A stretch of DNA of 64,000 nt from Cupriavidus nantongensis (GCF_001598055.1 NZ_CP014844.1:3623642-3687641); one strand, 5' to 3'; shown: positions 36,273 to 47,818, counted from the first letter of the stretch. Numbers and translations: made by a program. Notes: generated from the sequence alone by a model not told the origin.

Positions 36273-37577
36273 CTAGCCGCAGTGGTAGTAGCACGCCACC
36301 AGACGGACGTCTGTTGGCGAATCGAAATGAATGGACTCGCGCGCCTGCGCGATCGTGTAGGTCATGAGGCCATCGCCATCCTGGCGCATGCCGATACCCG
36401 GCAGGCCGGACGATGTAATGAAGTCCCCCTGCTCGATGTCCCCGTTGGCACCGCTCACCAGTACCTGTCCCTCGCCGAGCGCGTTCATATGCACAAGGTC
36501 ATACCGCTCGCACAGCGCGGCGTAGCAATCGGCGGGAATTGGCTTACTGTCCTCGTCAAGGCTTGCGATCAGCGCCGCGGGTAACGAATCGGCTAGCGGG
36601 GCACGGTGACTGACCACGCCGGCCCGGCGCTTGCTCGCCATGCCCTGCACGGGTCGGGCTTCGAAGATCGCATCCGACACGCCGCGTTTGCGAACGCATG
36701 TAACGTCCTCGAGCACCATGCCGTCCTCGGTTGGGATCTCCTTCAGGACAAGCGCATCGTGGCTAGCCGTGAAGGGGCCAACGGTCCCGACCTCCGAATA
36801 GAACGAGTTACCGCCAACCGTTGCCACAATCCCTGAGGAAACGATGCTGCCGCCCGCCGTATTACGTCGGATCGCACGAAACCCGTGATTGTTGCTGCTT
36901 GAACCAATGCCCTCTACTTGCACGGTCGCACCGTCATTCGCAACTCGACCATTGGCCCGGAAGTAGCCCTGCATCGTAAGGTTATGCCCTTGTCCCATCT
37001 GAAGGGTGTTCTGCCCCGCCGACGAAACCACATCAGGGAAGCTGCCAATGACGGCGGTGCCAACCAACATGTTTCCGATCAGCGCGCGGCCGCTAGCTTC
37101 CACTTCGAACGTGAATCCCGGCGATCCATCGGAGATCTTGATAGTGACGCCGTTGAGCTGGCCGCCGTAGATGCGATTGGCGGAGAGTGTGCCTGTCGTG
37201 ATCTGGTTGGCGCTGATCGACTGCGCGGAGAAGTTCGTCGTTGTGATGACGTCTGCGCCTAAGCGCGACGTACTTATGGTGCCGGAGACGATCTGGTTTG
37301 CGCTTAGGTTCTGAGTGGCCAGGTTCGAAGTGGTAATGACGGCTGCGCTCAGCTGGTAGGTCTGGAGAGTGCCGGAGATATTCAGTGATGGTACCGAGAC
37401 CCCGCCGGGCAACGTCCCAGAGCCGAGGTTTCCTGGCGGCACAGTGACGCCGCCCGGCAGTTGCCCGTTGCCTAGTTGGCCAGGCGGAACCGTCACGTTG
37501 CCCGGGAGCGTGGTTGGCATGACCCGCGGTGACGCGGCCTGCAGCAACACATCGCGATCATTGACAACAGTAGCCAT
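36273..37577 (-). CDS. Tail fibre/spike protein with beta repeats
   Basis: 434 residues. Pro/Gly repeats of type LPGGVTVPPGNLG lie at about 23-66. Repeats of type NLSANQIVSGTISTSRLGA follow at about 85-145, as in phage J/fibre tails, then a beta domain. It begins on the stop codon of the upstream gene. Confidence 0.72.
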   Translation of the reverse strand: MATVVNDRDVLLQAASPRVMPTTLPGNVTVPPGQLGNGQLPGGVTVPPGNLGSGTLPGGVSVPSLNISGTLQTYQLSAAVITTSNLATQNLSANQIVSGTISTSRLGADVITTTNFSAQSISANQITTGTLSANRIYGGQLNGVTIKISDGSPGFTFEVEASGRALIGNMLVGTAVIGSFPDVVSSAGQNTLQMGQGHNLTMQGYFRANGRVANDGATVQVEGIGSSSNNHGFRAIRRNTAGGSIVSSGIVATVGGNSFYSEVGTVGPFTASHDALVLKEIPTEDGMVLEDVTCVRKRGVSDAIFEARPVQGMASKRRAGVVSHRAPLADSLPAALIASLDEDSKPIPADCYAALCERYDLVHMNALGEGQVLVSGANGDIEQGDFITSSGLPGIGMRQDGDGLMTYTIAQARESIHFDSPTDVRLVACYYHCG

Positions 37578-39073
37578 CAGATCAAAACCTCAACCATCGC
37601 TTCCCCGTTCAGCCAATCAGACTCGATGCCAACCACCAAGCCCGTCTTTCCTCCAGCCAAACCGAACCGGCTGTTGTAGACAGTCACCGGCTCGCCGAGC
37701 TCCAGAGTCAGGAAGCTCGCGTTGCATTGCATCTGGTACACGTGTCGCGGAACCTTCCATAGCGCCAGCCGGCGGTCGGCCTCGGCCTGCGCCTCCGCTC
37801 GGGTCTGGAGCAGCGTGTCCTCTTGCTCCGGATCGCTGTGCAATCGGTACTGGGTGGCCACGCCCGCATCGCTAGCCGTTGCGACCAGCCATTCCTGGGC
37901 ATACAGCGTCTTGTGCGCTTCCGGGATGCCCGTCTGCAGATTGGTTTGCTGCGTCCAGTTGCGGCAGTAGCCCACTTTCACGCCGGCGCGCACGGTGCTG
38001 CGAGCCTTCGGTCGGAGACTGCCTTCCTTGTAGTCGGCTGGCTTGATCACACGCGCCTGCCCCGCAGGCGGCAGTGCCAGGCGCACCAGCCGCAGGAGTC
38101 CGGCCCGGGACATCAGGATCTGAGCCCCAACACTGGCGGCAACCTGCCGGCAGGCCTCCAGAACGTTCATCCGGTCCTTGACGTACAGCCCGATCATCTG
38201 CGGATTGGCCGCAGCGAAGGCCATGAGATTGGCCGCATCGAGATCCGCTGCAGTGAAGCGCTCCGAGGCCTTGCCAAACATGGTCACCAGGCGCTGCACG
38301 ATGCCGGCGGCGTCCTTGGCGTACGTACCGCCCTGCCGGTCGCCTTGGACGCTCGCCGTGATCTGTCCAGCAGGGGACTGATTCAGTGTGAACTGGCTAT
38401 TCGCCAGTTGGGGGGTGAAGCTCACCGGCGCGCCGTTGTCGCGCACTTCGATCAGGCGCTCGCATTGGTAAGGGTTCACCGCATAGTTGTGCGTCGCTTC
38501 GCTCACCAGAAGCGGTTCCACGTTGTGGCATTCCCCCAGTACCTGAGGGATAAGCGCATCCTTGTTCTGGCCGCTCGTCAGCTTTGCCTCGGACAGCGGC
38601 GCGTTCAGCCGCTGCAGTTTGTCGAGCATGCGAAGAGTCAGCTCACCCCTATCCGTGGGATCCAGATCGGCAACGATGCCGTCGAAAAGCAGGTAGAACT
38701 GGCTGCGCAGCCATCGCGAATCGCCCACGAACACGCGGATCTGTCGGTTCGCCCATACATCAGCCAACCAACCGTCCAAACGCCCGTCGGCGTTCGCCAG
38801 GGCAAAGGATGCCGTTGCGACGCTCACGGACCCACTCGTCGCTGGCCCGTCAAAGCCATCCAAGGCGAGCCGTTCTGCAGCCTTGACGCCACCGGAGATG
38901 TACGGCAAGTACGCTGTATTGGCCGGAACCTCGGCGGGGCCGGTCACATAAGGTCGATTGGAGAGGTATCGAGTCACTTCCGCTCCGCCGGCGCGCACGT
39001 TGACCTCGACGAGGAAGACCGGATTCCGGTCGTCCCGCCGCAGCCACTGCTCAATTTCTGCTTTAGTCGTCAT
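37577..39073 (-). CDS. Tail/baseplate hub-like protein
   Basis: 498 residues following the tape-measure gene with a four-base overlap. The beta-rich N-terminal part resembles tail-tip ring proteins ([20 protein letters not shown]); the C-terminal part has long loops. Position fits the distal tail or hub complex. No NlpC/P60 peptidase is recognisable here or nearby. Confidence 0.6.
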   Translation of the reverse strand: MTTKAEIEQWLRRDDRNPVFLVEVNVRAGGAEVTRYLSNRPYVTGPAEVPANTAYLPYISGGVKAAERLALDGFDGPATSGSVSVATASFALANADGRLDGWLADVWANRQIRVFVGDSRWLRSQFYLLFDGIVADLDPTDRGELTLRMLDKLQRLNAPLSEAKLTSGQNKDALIPQVLGECHNVEPLLVSEATHNYAVNPYQCERLIEVRDNGAPVSFTPQLANSQFTLNQSPAGQITASVQGDRQGGTYAKDAAGIVQRLVTMFGKASERFTAADLDAANLMAFAAANPQMIGLYVKDRMNVLEACRQVAASVGAQILMSRAGLLRLVRLALPPAGQARVIKPADYKEGSLRPKARSTVRAGVKVGYCRNWTQQTNLQTGIPEAHKTLYAQEWLVATASDAGVATQYRLHSDPEQEDTLLQTRAEAQAEADRRLALWKVPRHVYQMQCNASFLTLELGEPVTVYNSRFGLAGGKTGLVVGIESDWLNGEAMVEVLI

Positions 39074-42000
39074 ACTGGCTTGAACTGGCGTGTCGCGGCG
39101 ACCTGCGCCGCTTCCTTCGTTGCCTCCCTGGACGCTTCCGCAATTGCCGCGGCGCTCTCGCGATTCGATCGGACGCTGTCGTCATGCTCCTGCTTCTGCT
39201 GAGCGCGCAGCTTGGCGACTTCCTCCTTGACGGAGCGCAGCTCTCCCACCAGCGCCTGCAGCGCGCCATCCCCCCGCCCAAACTGCCGCCAGTCGATTCC
39301 GGAGAAGATCCGGTTATCCTCAGCCGTCAGCACGCGCTCGCCGGCGTGCAGAATCGCCCGGTAGCCATCGAACGGCACGCTGGCCAGACCGTCGGCATGG
39401 CTACCGTTGGCCTTCGCCCATTCGAGCTCTTTCACGATCTCGCCGATCGGCTTGCCGCCCTGCATCTGCTGTACGTAGAACCGCAGGCCTGACGCATCCG
39501 CTTCCCGGCCCAGCACGTCCTTGTAGGCCTTCTTGACCTGCTCCTCGTAGGCGCCCCACATGAAGTCGTCGACCGTGCGCGTACCCTCGGCAAGCTGCTG
39601 GGCCCAGTAGTCAACGCCGGCCTTGTCTCCCGGCCGACCGAGGTACTGCTGGTAGAGCTCATTGGCGTACTTCGTGCTGCCGCTCGCCGCGTTGATCAGC
39701 GGCTGCAGCGCGGCCGCCAGCTCCGCCGGCAAACCTGCCAGCAAGCCGGGCACGGTCGCCTGTAGCCCCAACGCCTTCTCCATAGCCTGCAGCACGCCAA
39801 GTTCGCTGGCCAGCTTGCCGGTCAGGTCCAGGTAGTTCGCATCTGCAGCCGACTCCACGCCCTGCACGAACGTCTGCAGCCGTGCCAGTTCGTCCAGCTG
39901 CGCCTGGGACAGGCCTGTCTGCTGCTGGGCCGCATTGAGCTGTCCCTGGGCGACTTCGATCTGCTTGTTAGCGGCATCGAGCTGAGCTTGCGCTGCGGCC
40001 GCCTGGCTGCTCCCTTGGCTCATCAAGCCCGTCCCGAGAGCGTCCACCGCGCCGGTGACCTGGTTGAAGATTGCGGTGTACTGGTCGCTGCTGGCGTAGT
40101 ACGTGCGCGCGAGCTCCAGATAGCTGCTGGCCACCGCCTGCAGGTTGCCCAGAGCTGTCTGGTCGCCAGCCTGCGCCGCCGCAAGGGTCTGCTGGTACTG
40201 TCGTGCCGCTTCAGCCACCTTCTCGCCCATGGTGAGGGGCGACAGGTTCCCTGTCTTCAGGCTCTGCACCCAGTCGTGCAGCCTGCGACCGGCATCCTCG
40301 AGGGCCTTCGCCGCGCTCAGCTGAGAGCTGGCCGCACTCGCCGCTGCCTGGGCTCCCGACATCAGTTCCTGAGCCGCCGACGTGTCGACGGCAGCCACCT
40401 GGGTGATCAGACCGAACAGCTCGCTCGCAATGTCGAGTTGCTGCTGCGGGGAAATTCCCGAGTTGAGCATCCCCCACAGCTGGTCCTTGCGGCCCGTGGT
40501 GCCGCCTGCCTGACCTAGTGCACCACTGATCTGGGAAAGCAACGACCGGGCATTGCCACGCAGCTGCAGCGCGGCCTGCGCCTCCGCTGCCAGCGCGGAC
40601 ACCTTACCGCGCAGCGCCTCGACCGCTGCCATCTGCTGCGCCATTACGTCTGCCAAGCCAGTGCCGAGTTGCTTTCCTTGCGCCTGCACCTGCTGCAGGA
40701 ACGTCGACATCTGTTGCGCAAGCGCCATCAGTCCATCCTTCAGCTTGCGCCCACTTTCCCTGCTGGTGTCGATACTGTCGACGAGCTGGGTGTAGGCGCC
40801 CGCGCTCATCGGCAGCGCATGCCCGAGCTTGGCAAACTCGGCGGCGAGCTGCTCCTGCAGCCGCCCCAGTTGCTCAGCAGGCGACTTGAACAGGCTGAAG
40901 TAGCCGTCAGTCAGTTCGCGCGTGCGGGCAGCTGCCGCTTCAGCCGCCGCGGCGGCCTGGGCGGCGGCGGCCTCTACCTCAAGAAACGCGGGTGCGACCC
41001 GCACCAGCGCCTGATACGCCCGCTCGCCGGCTTCGCTGTTCCGGTCCAGGCCGCGCGCGTACTCCAGCAGGCCGTCGCGCGTGGTAATGCTGGACAGGCC
41101 GAGCTTGTCCAGCTCTTCCCGCATCGAGCTGATGCGGTTTTCCTGCTTCTGCTGGTCCGTCAGCAGGATGTTCTCGACATCGGCAATTCCGGTGCGGGCT
41201 TCCACCACGGTGCCATTAAGGCTCCGCATGGCGTCTTCGAGCTGCTTGTACGCCGGCGTCAGAGCCATGAGCGCCACGGCATGTTGAGCCTCGTTCTCAC
41301 GGGACAAATCCTGTTGCTCAATCCACTCCCGCAGCTGCGCCGTGCTCTGAGGCATCGAGAACCCAAGCGCAGCGAACTGATCGCCCAGTTGCTTTGCGGC
41401 AAAGGTAACTTTCTCCTGTTCGGAGAACGCTGCCTCCATGTAAGCCGAGGTGATGGCGCCGAGTTGTTGGGTACCGCCGGCGGCGTCGACCATTGCCTCG
41501 CGCTTCGCGGCGCCGCCGATGCCGCCGATGCCGAAGGCGGCGTCCAGGTTCTTGCCGAGGGCTTCCGCGACCACGTTGGTCGACTTGAAGATATCGGTCA
41601 GACGCAGTGCGGTCTGCACCAGGTTCTCTCCCTCCTCCCGGAACGCAGCGATGCCTGGAATCATGTTCTCGGCAAGCGCGTCACCCAGATCGCCCCACGA
41701 CTTCTTGCGATTCTCTTCACTGCGCCAGTCATTGCGAATCGAGTAGTCGAACATGCCAAGGCGACTATCCATCTCCCAACGATTCGAGACAGCGTTGAGA
41801 CCCTTGAAGATGTCCACCATCCCGAAAAACTCGGTCTGGATAGCGCTGAACTCCTTATCGCTGAATGGTTTCGACTCGCTGCTGTACCGGTCGCTGCGGA
41901 ACCATCCGCCCTTCTGCTTGTAGTCGGCATACTGGCCGCCGCTGAAGCCAGCGCCAGTGAAGCGCCCCTCGATGCCGGCACTCTGGAGCTCCTTAGGCCC

Positions 42001-45000
42001 GCGGCCGAACATGCGATTGACCACCCCGCCAATCGCGCCGCCGATCACGCCTCCGAGCAGCGTGCCCAAACCTGGGACAATGGAGCCGATGGCTGCGCCG
42101 GCTGCAGCGCCGCCGCCCGACGCCCAGGCCTGGGTATTGCCGATCGCCGCGTAGTTGCCGGAGATCAGGGAGCCCAGACCATAACCGGCACCCACACCAC
42201 CGATGAAGTTCACTGCTGGTGCGACATAGGATCCTGCCTGCAGGCCAGACGCGAAGTTCCCCATACCGACTGCATTGGCGGTATCCGCCAGTGCGGATGC
42301 CGTGTAGGGGTTCAGTGCGAGCCCCTGGCCAAAGCCGGTAAGGGTCTGGGAGCCCAGGAAACTGCCGATGCTGGACAGTCCTGCGCCAATGCCGACGCCG
42401 GCCTGCCCGCTGGTGAATGCGCTCCAGAGATTGGTTGCATTGCTGGCGAAGCCCAAAGCGTTCCCCACCGCGCCAAGTCCCCCGGAGCCGCTCCCCAGGA
42501 GCGTGCCAGCCATGTTCATGATGCCGCCCATCATGTTGCCAACAATTGGCTGAACAAACGCCTTGATTGTCGTCTGCAGCACCGTGGTCTTGAACAAATT
42601 TTTGAGGCTGTCGATCAGATTCTCACCAAAGCCCTTGCCGTTCTCAAAGCCGCGCATGAGCGAGTCCGTCAAAGCTCGCTCGATGTCGTCCCCTGCCTTC
42701 TGCCAGCTCTTGGCGGCTTCCTCGGCCGACTTGCGAGCTGCGTCTTTATCCTCCTTGTTGGTGAGCGCGATGGCGTAGTCGCGTTGCGCCTGCGCGAGCT
42801 TGGTCACGCCGGCGATCGCCTGGTCGTAATACGCGATCTCCTCGGCGGTACCGCCCAGCATCTGCGCACGGGCGCGACCCTGCTCCAGCAGCGCGAGCGA
42901 CTCTTCGTAGCGCGCCGCGGTAATGGCCGCCAACTCGCCCTTGGTCTTGCCGTAGTTTTCGTTCTCGAGGTTCAGCGCATCGGTCTGTTCCTGGAGCGAC
43001 TTGACTTGCTTGTCGATCCCGTCGCGGTAGGCCTGCTCCAGCTTCATCTGCAGCTCCGCAACCTGGTCGACATATGCGCGCTCGTTCTCGACGCGTTTCG
43101 CCTGCAGGCCGGACAGCTCGGCCATGTACTTGTTGTACGCAGCCGTCTGCTTCTTACCCAGTGCAGCCTCCGCCTCGAGCTCGACCACGGCCATACGGTC
43201 GACCAGATCGTTGTCCCGCAGCTGGCGCAACTCGCCCAGATAGCCGAGCTCGTCAAGCAACCCTTGTTCGCGTCGGCTCTTCAGCGCACGCTCGCCGCCC
43301 TTGAGGATGACATCGAGCTGCTTCTGATAGCCCTCATACAGGGCGATCTCTTCAGTCAGCGCCCTGCGCAGCGCGCCGGCCCCGGTTGCTGATCCCTTGG
43401 GATCCGCGTACCTCGCCTCAATCGACGCGCGCAGTTTGGCAATCTCCGCTGCCGACAGGCCCAGCCGTTTGGCATGGCGCTCCATATCCGCGATCTCGTC
43501 TGCGCGAACCTCCTGGCGAGACCGCATCTGCTTGCGCATGCCATCGATCGCGTTCTGAGCCTGGATCTTGGCATCTTCGTCCGCCTGCTTCGCCGCATCC
43601 TGCTGCGCTTTGGCCGCCTTTCCCGCCAGCTCGGCTTCCTGCTGACGCAGCGCCGCCAGGTCATCCTGCAGCTTCTTCAGCGCGGCGATCCGCCCCTGCC
43701 CGCCGCGGCCGACGGCAGCGCCACCGTCAGTGGATTCGAATCCGTTGCCGAACTCGTCGATCTCACGCATGGTGGCCGCGATCTTGCTCTTGACGTCCTC
43801 CAACGTCGCGGCGCGGCCCAGGCCCAGCATGGCGTCCCACGCGCCCAGGGCAGCGCCCTTGAGCGCGTTCCAGCCGCGCTGCATGTAGCCGAGGTTCTCC
43901 AGTACCTGGTTAGCCCGCTCCTTCATGGCGTTGGCATACGTGCGTTGTGCAAGTGCCGCCGCTTCGTCCTGCCTTCCCTGCTCGGCAAGGGCCTTGATCT
44001 GGTTGTAGACCGACAGGGTCAGGTAGTGATATTGCTCGTTCAGCGCAGCCGAGGCCTTCACCGGCTCGTCTGCCAGCTTGACGTACTCCTTGATCGTGTC
44101 GTCGATGCCCTTCCCTGTGGCCTTGCTCATGGCGATCGCCGCCTCGCCAAGGTCCGCCATGACTTCCCCGGCAATCCTGCCGGTCTGTGCCATTTGGGTC
44201 AGTGTGTCTGCGGCCTGGCTATGCGTGCCGATGGTGCTCGACACCTTTGCTGCCATGGTGGCCATCTGGTCCGCTGTCGTGCCGGCGGCGTTGCCCGACA
44301 GGATCAGTGCTTTGCTGAACGTGCCGGCCTCCTGGCTTCCCTGGTACATGGCGGTCGCCAGAAGTGCTCCGGCGCCAGCCGCGAGTGTCGCAGGGTTGAC
44401 CAGGCCAGCGACGTAAGCGCCGAGAGCCTTGGCCGCAGGTACCACACCGCCAAATGCGTCCTTGAGCTGACCGCCTTGCTGCATGAGCACCGTCAGCGGC
44501 GCCTGGCCCGCCTGCAGGCTGACAATGATGTCCGTCATCTGCGCCGGCACCATTCGCATGGCGGCGGCCGTCTGCGCGGCGGAAACGCCGAGGTCACCAA
44601 AGCCCTTCTTGCTTTCGAACAGCTTGGCAATCAGGGGATTGGCCTCGTGGCTCACACCGAGCTGAGCGGCCCTGAATTCCATCATCTGGCGGGTGCTCAT
44701 GCCCAGGGTCTGCACCTGCTCCTGCAGGCGCGCGATATAGGCCATCGCCGCGCCCGCGGCCTGCTGATGCGCGGTGGCACCCACGCGCGCGGCCTCCGCC
44801 TGGCGCGCGAGGGCATCGCCGGCCGCAGCTGCTGCAGCGGCTTCCCGCCGCCCCGCGCCCTCGACCGCCGCTGCGGCAGTCGTCGCGGCGGCCGCAGCCC
44901 CTTTGACTGCCGCTGTAGCCGCTTCCGCACTGCTTGACACGACGTCCATGGCGCGCTTGCCGCCAACACCGAACGCCTGCAGGCGGCTCCCGCCCTCATC

Positions 45001-45066
45001 GATCGCGCTCAGGAACTCCCGAACATCAGCCCGGAAGCGAAAGACGAGATCCCCCAGCCCAGCCAT
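39070..45066 (-). CDS. Tail tape-measure protein with C-terminal DUF4214 domain
   Basis: About 1998 residues from ATG 45066 ([15 protein letters not shown]); a TTG at 45099 is the alternative. Long Ala/Gln-rich coiled coils are followed by hydrophobic Gly/Ala segments (about 845-1035, e.g. [25 protein letters not shown]). Two DUF4214-like units ([34 protein letters not shown]) lie at about 1795-1880. At about 0.15 nm per residue the tail would be near 300 nm. It follows the G/GT pair as in lambda-type tails. Confidence 0.9.
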   Translation of the reverse strand: MAGLGDLVFRFRADVREFLSAIDEGGSRLQAFGVGGKRAMDVVSSSAEAATAAVKGAAAAATTAAAAVEGAGRREAAAAAAAGDALARQAEAARVGATAHQQAAGAAMAYIARLQEQVQTLGMSTRQMMEFRAAQLGVSHEANPLIAKLFESKKGFGDLGVSAAQTAAAMRMVPAQMTDIIVSLQAGQAPLTVLMQQGGQLKDAFGGVVPAAKALGAYVAGLVNPATLAAGAGALLATAMYQGSQEAGTFSKALILSGNAAGTTADQMATMAAKVSSTIGTHSQAADTLTQMAQTGRIAGEVMADLGEAAIAMSKATGKGIDDTIKEYVKLADEPVKASAALNEQYHYLTLSVYNQIKALAEQGRQDEAAALAQRTYANAMKERANQVLENLGYMQRGWNALKGAALGAWDAMLGLGRAATLEDVKSKIAATMREIDEFGNGFESTDGGAAVGRGGQGRIAALKKLQDDLAALRQQEAELAGKAAKAQQDAAKQADEDAKIQAQNAIDGMRKQMRSRQEVRADEIADMERHAKRLGLSAAEIAKLRASIEARYADPKGSATGAGALRRALTEEIALYEGYQKQLDVILKGGERALKSRREQGLLDELGYLGELRQLRDNDLVDRMAVVELEAEAALGKKQTAAYNKYMAELSGLQAKRVENERAYVDQVAELQMKLEQAYRDGIDKQVKSLQEQTDALNLENENYGKTKGELAAITAARYEESLALLEQGRARAQMLGGTAEEIAYYDQAIAGVTKLAQAQRDYAIALTNKEDKDAARKSAEEAAKSWQKAGDDIERALTDSLMRGFENGKGFGENLIDSLKNLFKTTVLQTTIKAFVQPIVGNMMGGIMNMAGTLLGSGSGGLGAVGNALGFASNATNLWSAFTSGQAGVGIGAGLSSIGSFLGSQTLTGFGQGLALNPYTASALADTANAVGMGNFASGLQAGSYVAPAVNFIGGVGAGYGLGSLISGNYAAIGNTQAWASGGGAAAGAAIGSIVPGLGTLLGGVIGGAIGGVVNRMFGRGPKELQSAGIEGRFTGAGFSGGQYADYKQKGGWFRSDRYSSESKPFSDKEFSAIQTEFFGMVDIFKGLNAVSNRWEMDSRLGMFDYSIRNDWRSEENRKKSWGDLGDALAENMIPGIAAFREEGENLVQTALRLTDIFKSTNVVAEALGKNLDAAFGIGGIGGAAKREAMVDAAGGTQQLGAITSAYMEAAFSEQEKVTFAAKQLGDQFAALGFSMPQSTAQLREWIEQQDLSRENEAQHAVALMALTPAYKQLEDAMRSLNGTVVEARTGIADVENILLTDQQKQENRISSMREELDKLGLSSITTRDGLLEYARGLDRNSEAGERAYQALVRVAPAFLEVEAAAAQAAAAAEAAAARTRELTDGYFSLFKSPAEQLGRLQEQLAAEFAKLGHALPMSAGAYTQLVDSIDTSRESGRKLKDGLMALAQQMSTFLQQVQAQGKQLGTGLADVMAQQMAAVEALRGKVSALAAEAQAALQLRGNARSLLSQISGALGQAGGTTGRKDQLWGMLNSGISPQQQLDIASELFGLITQVAAVDTSAAQELMSGAQAAASAASSQLSAAKALEDAGRRLHDWVQSLKTGNLSPLTMGEKVAEAARQYQQTLAAAQAGDQTALGNLQAVASSYLELARTYYASSDQYTAIFNQVTGAVDALGTGLMSQGSSQAAAAQAQLDAANKQIEVAQGQLNAAQQQTGLSQAQLDELARLQTFVQGVESAADANYLDLTGKLASELGVLQAMEKALGLQATVPGLLAGLPAELAAALQPLINAASGSTKYANELYQQYLGRPGDKAGVDYWAQQLAEGTRTVDDFMWGAYEEQVKKAYKDVLGREADASGLRFYVQQMQGGKPIGEIVKELEWAKANGSHADGLASVPFDGYRAILHAGERVLTAEDNRIFSGIDWRQFGRGDGALQALVGELRSVKEEVAKLRAQQKQEHDDSVRSNRESAAAIAEASREATKEAAQVAATRQFKPV

Positions 45067-45111
45067 TGTCGATCCAGTAATTGTTTGCCCCCGAGACAAT
45101 CGGTGGCGGGT

Positions 45112-45519
45112 CTAGTTGTGTTGATCGGCCCACACATCGAGCGCGGCACGCTCCATCAGGCGAACAAGGCGATACAGATCGCGACGACGGGCCCGACCGT
45201 CGACTGCGAACTCCAGGTGGCTTAGTACCGAGGCGTAGTCCAGTCCGGTTCTGACCACGCCGGCAAGGCCACCGACGTGTCGCCACTGGGTGCTCAGGTC
45301 ATCGGTGAACAGCACGAACGCCTCGGCGTTCTCCTCCCACACCACGAAGTCGTCGCCAGCCGCAAGACGCTCTGCCTCGGCAATGATTCCCGCCGGCGCA
45401 CCGGCCTGCCGCAGCAGCTGGACGGCGTCGCTGCCCTCCACAAAGGACTGGCGATCGCCGGCCCAGTAGCGCGCCGCCTCAATCAGTTTTTTTCTTTCGG
45501 CTTCTTGCCGTCGCCCCAC
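45112..45519 (-). CDS. Tail assembly chaperone extension (GT frameshift part)
   Basis: A frame of up to 135 residues whose start lies inside the preceding gene. It is most likely expressed as the C-terminal part of a fusion after a -1 frameshift, like lambda gpGT: at the slippery site the shifted reading gives EKKLIEAARYWAGD, in this frame. Separate initiation at 45519 is possible but has no obvious ribosome site. Confidence 0.78.
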   Translation of the reverse strand: MGRRQEAERKKLIEAARYWAGDRQSFVEGSDAVQLLRQAGAPAGIIAEAERLAAGDDFVVWEENAEAFVLFTDDLSTQWRHVGGLAGVVRTGLDYASVLSHLEFAVDGRARRRDLYRLVRLMERAALDVWADQHN

Positions 45520-45866
45520 GAGTTCATCCAGAAGGAGGCATACAGCGCCGCCGAGACCTGAGGAATGCTGAGCAGGTAGTCACGGGCGTCGTCGTCGTAG
45601 GGAACCCTTTGATTGTCCGGGCCGACCAGGTCATCCATCGTCACGAGGACCTTGCGCAGCTGGCTTGCCTGCGCGCGCCACAGCTTTTCCGGCGGCAAAT
45701 CCCGCACTTCCTCTTCATACTCGGCGCGGAGCTGCTCGAGCTCTTCCTGGTTGCACCGGCGAAACGTCGCGGAGAATGTCGAGCGCTCCACCACGCCGCG
45801 CTCGTTGCGCATGTCGACTTCGATCTTGTCTTTGAAGTTGGTAGCCGCGCCGATACGAATTGCCAT
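45483..45866 (-). CDS. Tail assembly chaperone (gpG-like)
   Basis: 127 residues from MAIRIGAATNFKDKIEVDMR, acidic, ending KKPKEKN at a stop directly after an A AAA AAC heptamer. It should coat the tape measure during tail assembly. A TCTCCTGT-complement ribosome site (AGGAGAA) precedes the ATG at 45866, which is why it is preferred to 45884. Confidence 0.8.
   Translation of the reverse strand: MAIRIGAATNFKDKIEVDMRNERGVVERSTFSATFRRCNQEELEQLRAEYEEEVRDLPPEKLWRAQASQLRKVLVTMDDLVGPDNQRVPYDDDARDYLLSIPQVSAALYASFWMNSWGDGKKPKEKN
45486..45492 (-). promoter_or_regulatory. -1 frameshift slippery site A AAA AAC
   Basis: In frame: GAA AAA AAC TGA. Slipping back one base on A AAA AAC avoids the stop and continues AAA CTG ATT GAG into the GT extension. 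The same geometry is known for lambda-type G/GT genes. Confidence 0.82.
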
Positions 45867-45893
45867 AGTTTTTCTCCTGTACAAAATGACGAA

Positions 45894-45911
45894 GGGCCGC
45901 GCGAGCGGCCC
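45894..45911 (-). other. Hairpin after the tail-tube gene
   Basis: GGGCCGC-GCGA-GCGGCCC, a 7-bp GC stem 36 bases after the tail-tube stop, with only a weak T-rich tail. It resembles the hairpin at 48841-48863 and may be a partial terminator or an mRNA-stabilising element. Confidence 0.55.
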
Positions 45912-45946
45912 CTTTCCGGATGGTGCGTGCGCCAGGGCGCCCGCGT

Positions 45947-46879
45947 CTACTTGACCGTGATCACCAGCTCATCGTTGCCGATGTTCGGGTTGATCGTGAG
46001 TTGCGAGTTCATCATCAGCACGCCCTCCTGGTCGGCGTACTGGATATTGGTGAGCTGCGCCTTGGGGGCATCGAGCTTGACGATGTTGCCCGCGGTCTTG
46101 CCGTGGGTAATGCTCAAGGGCGCAGATGTGCCATCGAGAATGGCTTTCCACCAGTCTTTCTCTGCAACGGCGCCCAGCTCCATGCTGACGGAGCCGGTCG
46201 GCTTGCGGTCGGTCAGGTCGGTCCCCTCGCAGCCGATCAGCGATCGCCAGGGCGTGCCGTTCGCCATGTCGATCTGGAGCGACTGGAGGCAATTCGACTT
46301 ACCATGCAGCGACCAGGCCGGCGTGTTCTGCTTGCTGGCCACAAGCGGCGTCAGGAACTTGGTGTAGTCGATGTTTGGCGGCAGCGCCTGGTCGACCACA
46401 TCATGGTAGGCGCCCACGAACGCGAACTTCATGAACGGGATGGCCTTCGCCGAGATGTCGAACTGCACCGTGCCGAGTGCGCCGGTCATTTTGTGGAACA
46501 GGCCATCGATGAGCACGTAGAACGTGATCGTTTCCACGTCGTCGGTGACGGGCGCATACTTGACGTCGGTCCCCGCGGTGACGGTCTCGGCGAAGCCGCA
46601 GCTGCGCAGCACAGGGCCCCAGCCCGGCGCGTCACCGGCGGTACCGCTTCCCGCCAGCTCGACCTCGAACTCCAGGCGGTTGTGTACACCGGCGAGCAGT
46701 TGCTCGCTATTGCCAAGGTACGGCCGGATCAGGTCCCGCGAGACAGTGTCGCCCTGCAGCGGGCTCAAGGTCATGTTGCGGATCAGAATGGCATTGGCCG
46801 CGCCAGTCGGGGTCGGGTCCACGCCGGGCGTGACCTCGTTCTTGGCGAGGATGAGAGAGTTGCGCAGGCGTTTCGTCAT
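45947..46879 (-). CDS. Major tail tube protein (gpV-like)
   Basis: 310 residues, beta-rich (RNSLILAKNEVTPGVDPTPT at the start; KLDAPKAQLTNIQYADQEGV near the end), in the lambda V position just before G/GT. It forms the tail tube around the tape measure. Confidence 0.8.
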   Translation of the reverse strand: MTKRLRNSLILAKNEVTPGVDPTPTGAANAILIRNMTLSPLQGDTVSRDLIRPYLGNSEQLLAGVHNRLEFEVELAGSGTAGDAPGWGPVLRSCGFAETVTAGTDVKYAPVTDDVETITFYVLIDGLFHKMTGALGTVQFDISAKAIPFMKFAFVGAYHDVVDQALPPNIDYTKFLTPLVASKQNTPAWSLHGKSNCLQSLQIDMANGTPWRSLIGCEGTDLTDRKPTGSVSMELGAVAEKDWWKAILDGTSAPLSITHGKTAGNIVKLDAPKAQLTNIQYADQEGVLMMNSQLTINPNIGNDELVITVK

Positions 46880-47091
46880 GTCGCTTGCTCCTTCGGGAGA
46901 TCAATGGGTTGGTCATCGGCCGGCACCATGGCCGCCGCGGCTGCGATGGGTCGGCGCTCTCCGGTGACGGGGTCAAACAGATACTGGCCACCGCGGCCGG
47001 CGTAGGCATCCTTGGCCAATACGCTGGCCGAGTCCTGCGGTAGCGCAGGTGCAGACGGCGCCAGCACGCCTTCGTGCTTCGTTTGCTTCAT
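46876..47091 (-). CDS. Small structural-region protein
   Basis: 71 residues from MKQTKHEGVLAPSAPALPQD, Pro/Ala-rich and possibly disordered. It overlaps the tail-tube start by four bases. The EGVLAPSAPALPQDSASVLAKD stretch recalls the N-terminal arm of the decoration protein at 48890 (GVLAPTAAALPSGQVLAKN), so it may be a decoration-arm-like protein. Confidence 0.6.
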   Translation of the reverse strand: MKQTKHEGVLAPSAPALPQDSASVLAKDAYAGRGGQYLFDPVTGERRPIAAAAAMVPADDQPIDLPKEQAT

Positions 47092-47101
47092 GGCTTCCCC
47101 C

Positions 47102-47524
47102 TTAGTGGGACAGACTGTCTTCCAGCGTGCGGTAGGCAATCCGGTACCGAACCACCACCACCGCCGCCTTGATGCCGTCCGGCCCATACTTCGGCTCGTC
47201 GGTGCCCAGCTCCGTAATGCCGGTAACCCCTTCGGCCCGGTAGCGCATCACGACTGGATGGAACAACTCCGCGAGCGCGCTGGCATCGGCATCCGGTGCG
47301 TCGCCCCAGGAAACCACGATGCACTGCAGCTCTCGAAGCCGGTCCGCCATCGGAATGGGTGCGCCGGGTACGACAACTTCCTTGCCGCCGCGCAACACCA
47401 GCCCCTGCCGGTCGGCTTCGGAGAAGGCGCGGACAATGCTGCGCTCCACTGCCGCCGGGAAGCCCGGGATTGCGCGGATGTCAGCCTCGAGTGCAGCGAT
47501 GTAGCTCTCGAATCTGGTGGTCAT
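47102..47524 (-). CDS. Tail terminator/completion protein (gpU/Z-like)
   Basis: 140 residues (MTTRFESYIAALEADIRAIP ... VVVVRYRIAYRTLEDSL), an alpha/beta fold in the position of the tail-completion proteins that cap the tail tube. Overlaps the upstream gene by four bases. Confidence 0.62.
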   Translation of the reverse strand: MTTRFESYIAALEADIRAIPGFPAAVERSIVRAFSEADRQGLVLRGGKEVVVPGAPIPMADRLRELQCIVVSWGDAPDADASALAELFHPVVMRYRAEGVTGITELGTDEPKYGPDGIKAAVVVVRYRIAYRTLEDSLSH

Positions 47525-47817
47525 GGCGCGGTCTCCAGTACAGCGCGGGAGAAGAAGCCGTCTCCTTGTTTCTGCGGCGTCTGGCTGAGCCGGTACCGCT
47601 TCCCGTCGATGGTCACGACGTCGTCGCGCCGCAGGGTCGGAGCGTCTTGCGTCTGGTACTCGATTGTGCGCTCCGCGACATGCAGTGCACCCTCGACCAT
47701 CAAGGTCTCGGGCTCCTCGAAGCCAACGTCGAAGTCGGGCCCGCCTGACCAGGATGCCGTCGTGAGCATCCCGGCCGAGCGGAAAGCCGACCAGAAGACG
47801 GCCGGATCGAAGCCCAT
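47521..47817 (-). CDS. Head-tail joining protein (gpFII-like)
   Basis: 98 residues, beta-rich, ending in VVTIDGKRYRLSQTPQKQGD, a pattern seen in gpFII-type attachment proteins. It follows the major capsid gene by one base. Confidence 0.65.
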   Translation of the reverse strand: MGFDPAVFWSAFRSAGMLTTASWSGGPDFDVGFEEPETLMVEGALHVAERTIEYQTQDAPTLRRDDVVTIDGKRYRLSQTPQKQGDGFFSRAVLETAP

Positions 47818-47818
47818 G

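Noticed and set aside
37823..39202. Plus-strand frame of 459 codons opposite the hub-like gene
   Set aside because: Antisense to a gene with clean overlaps on both sides; no recognisable domain.
40669..43392. Long open frame (907 codons) on the plus strand within the tape measure
   Set aside because: Antisense shadow of a coiled-coil gene with biased codons; no domain, no ribosome site.
43474..44937. Second long plus-strand frame opposite the tape measure
   Set aside because: Same antisense effect; overlaps a well-supported structural gene.
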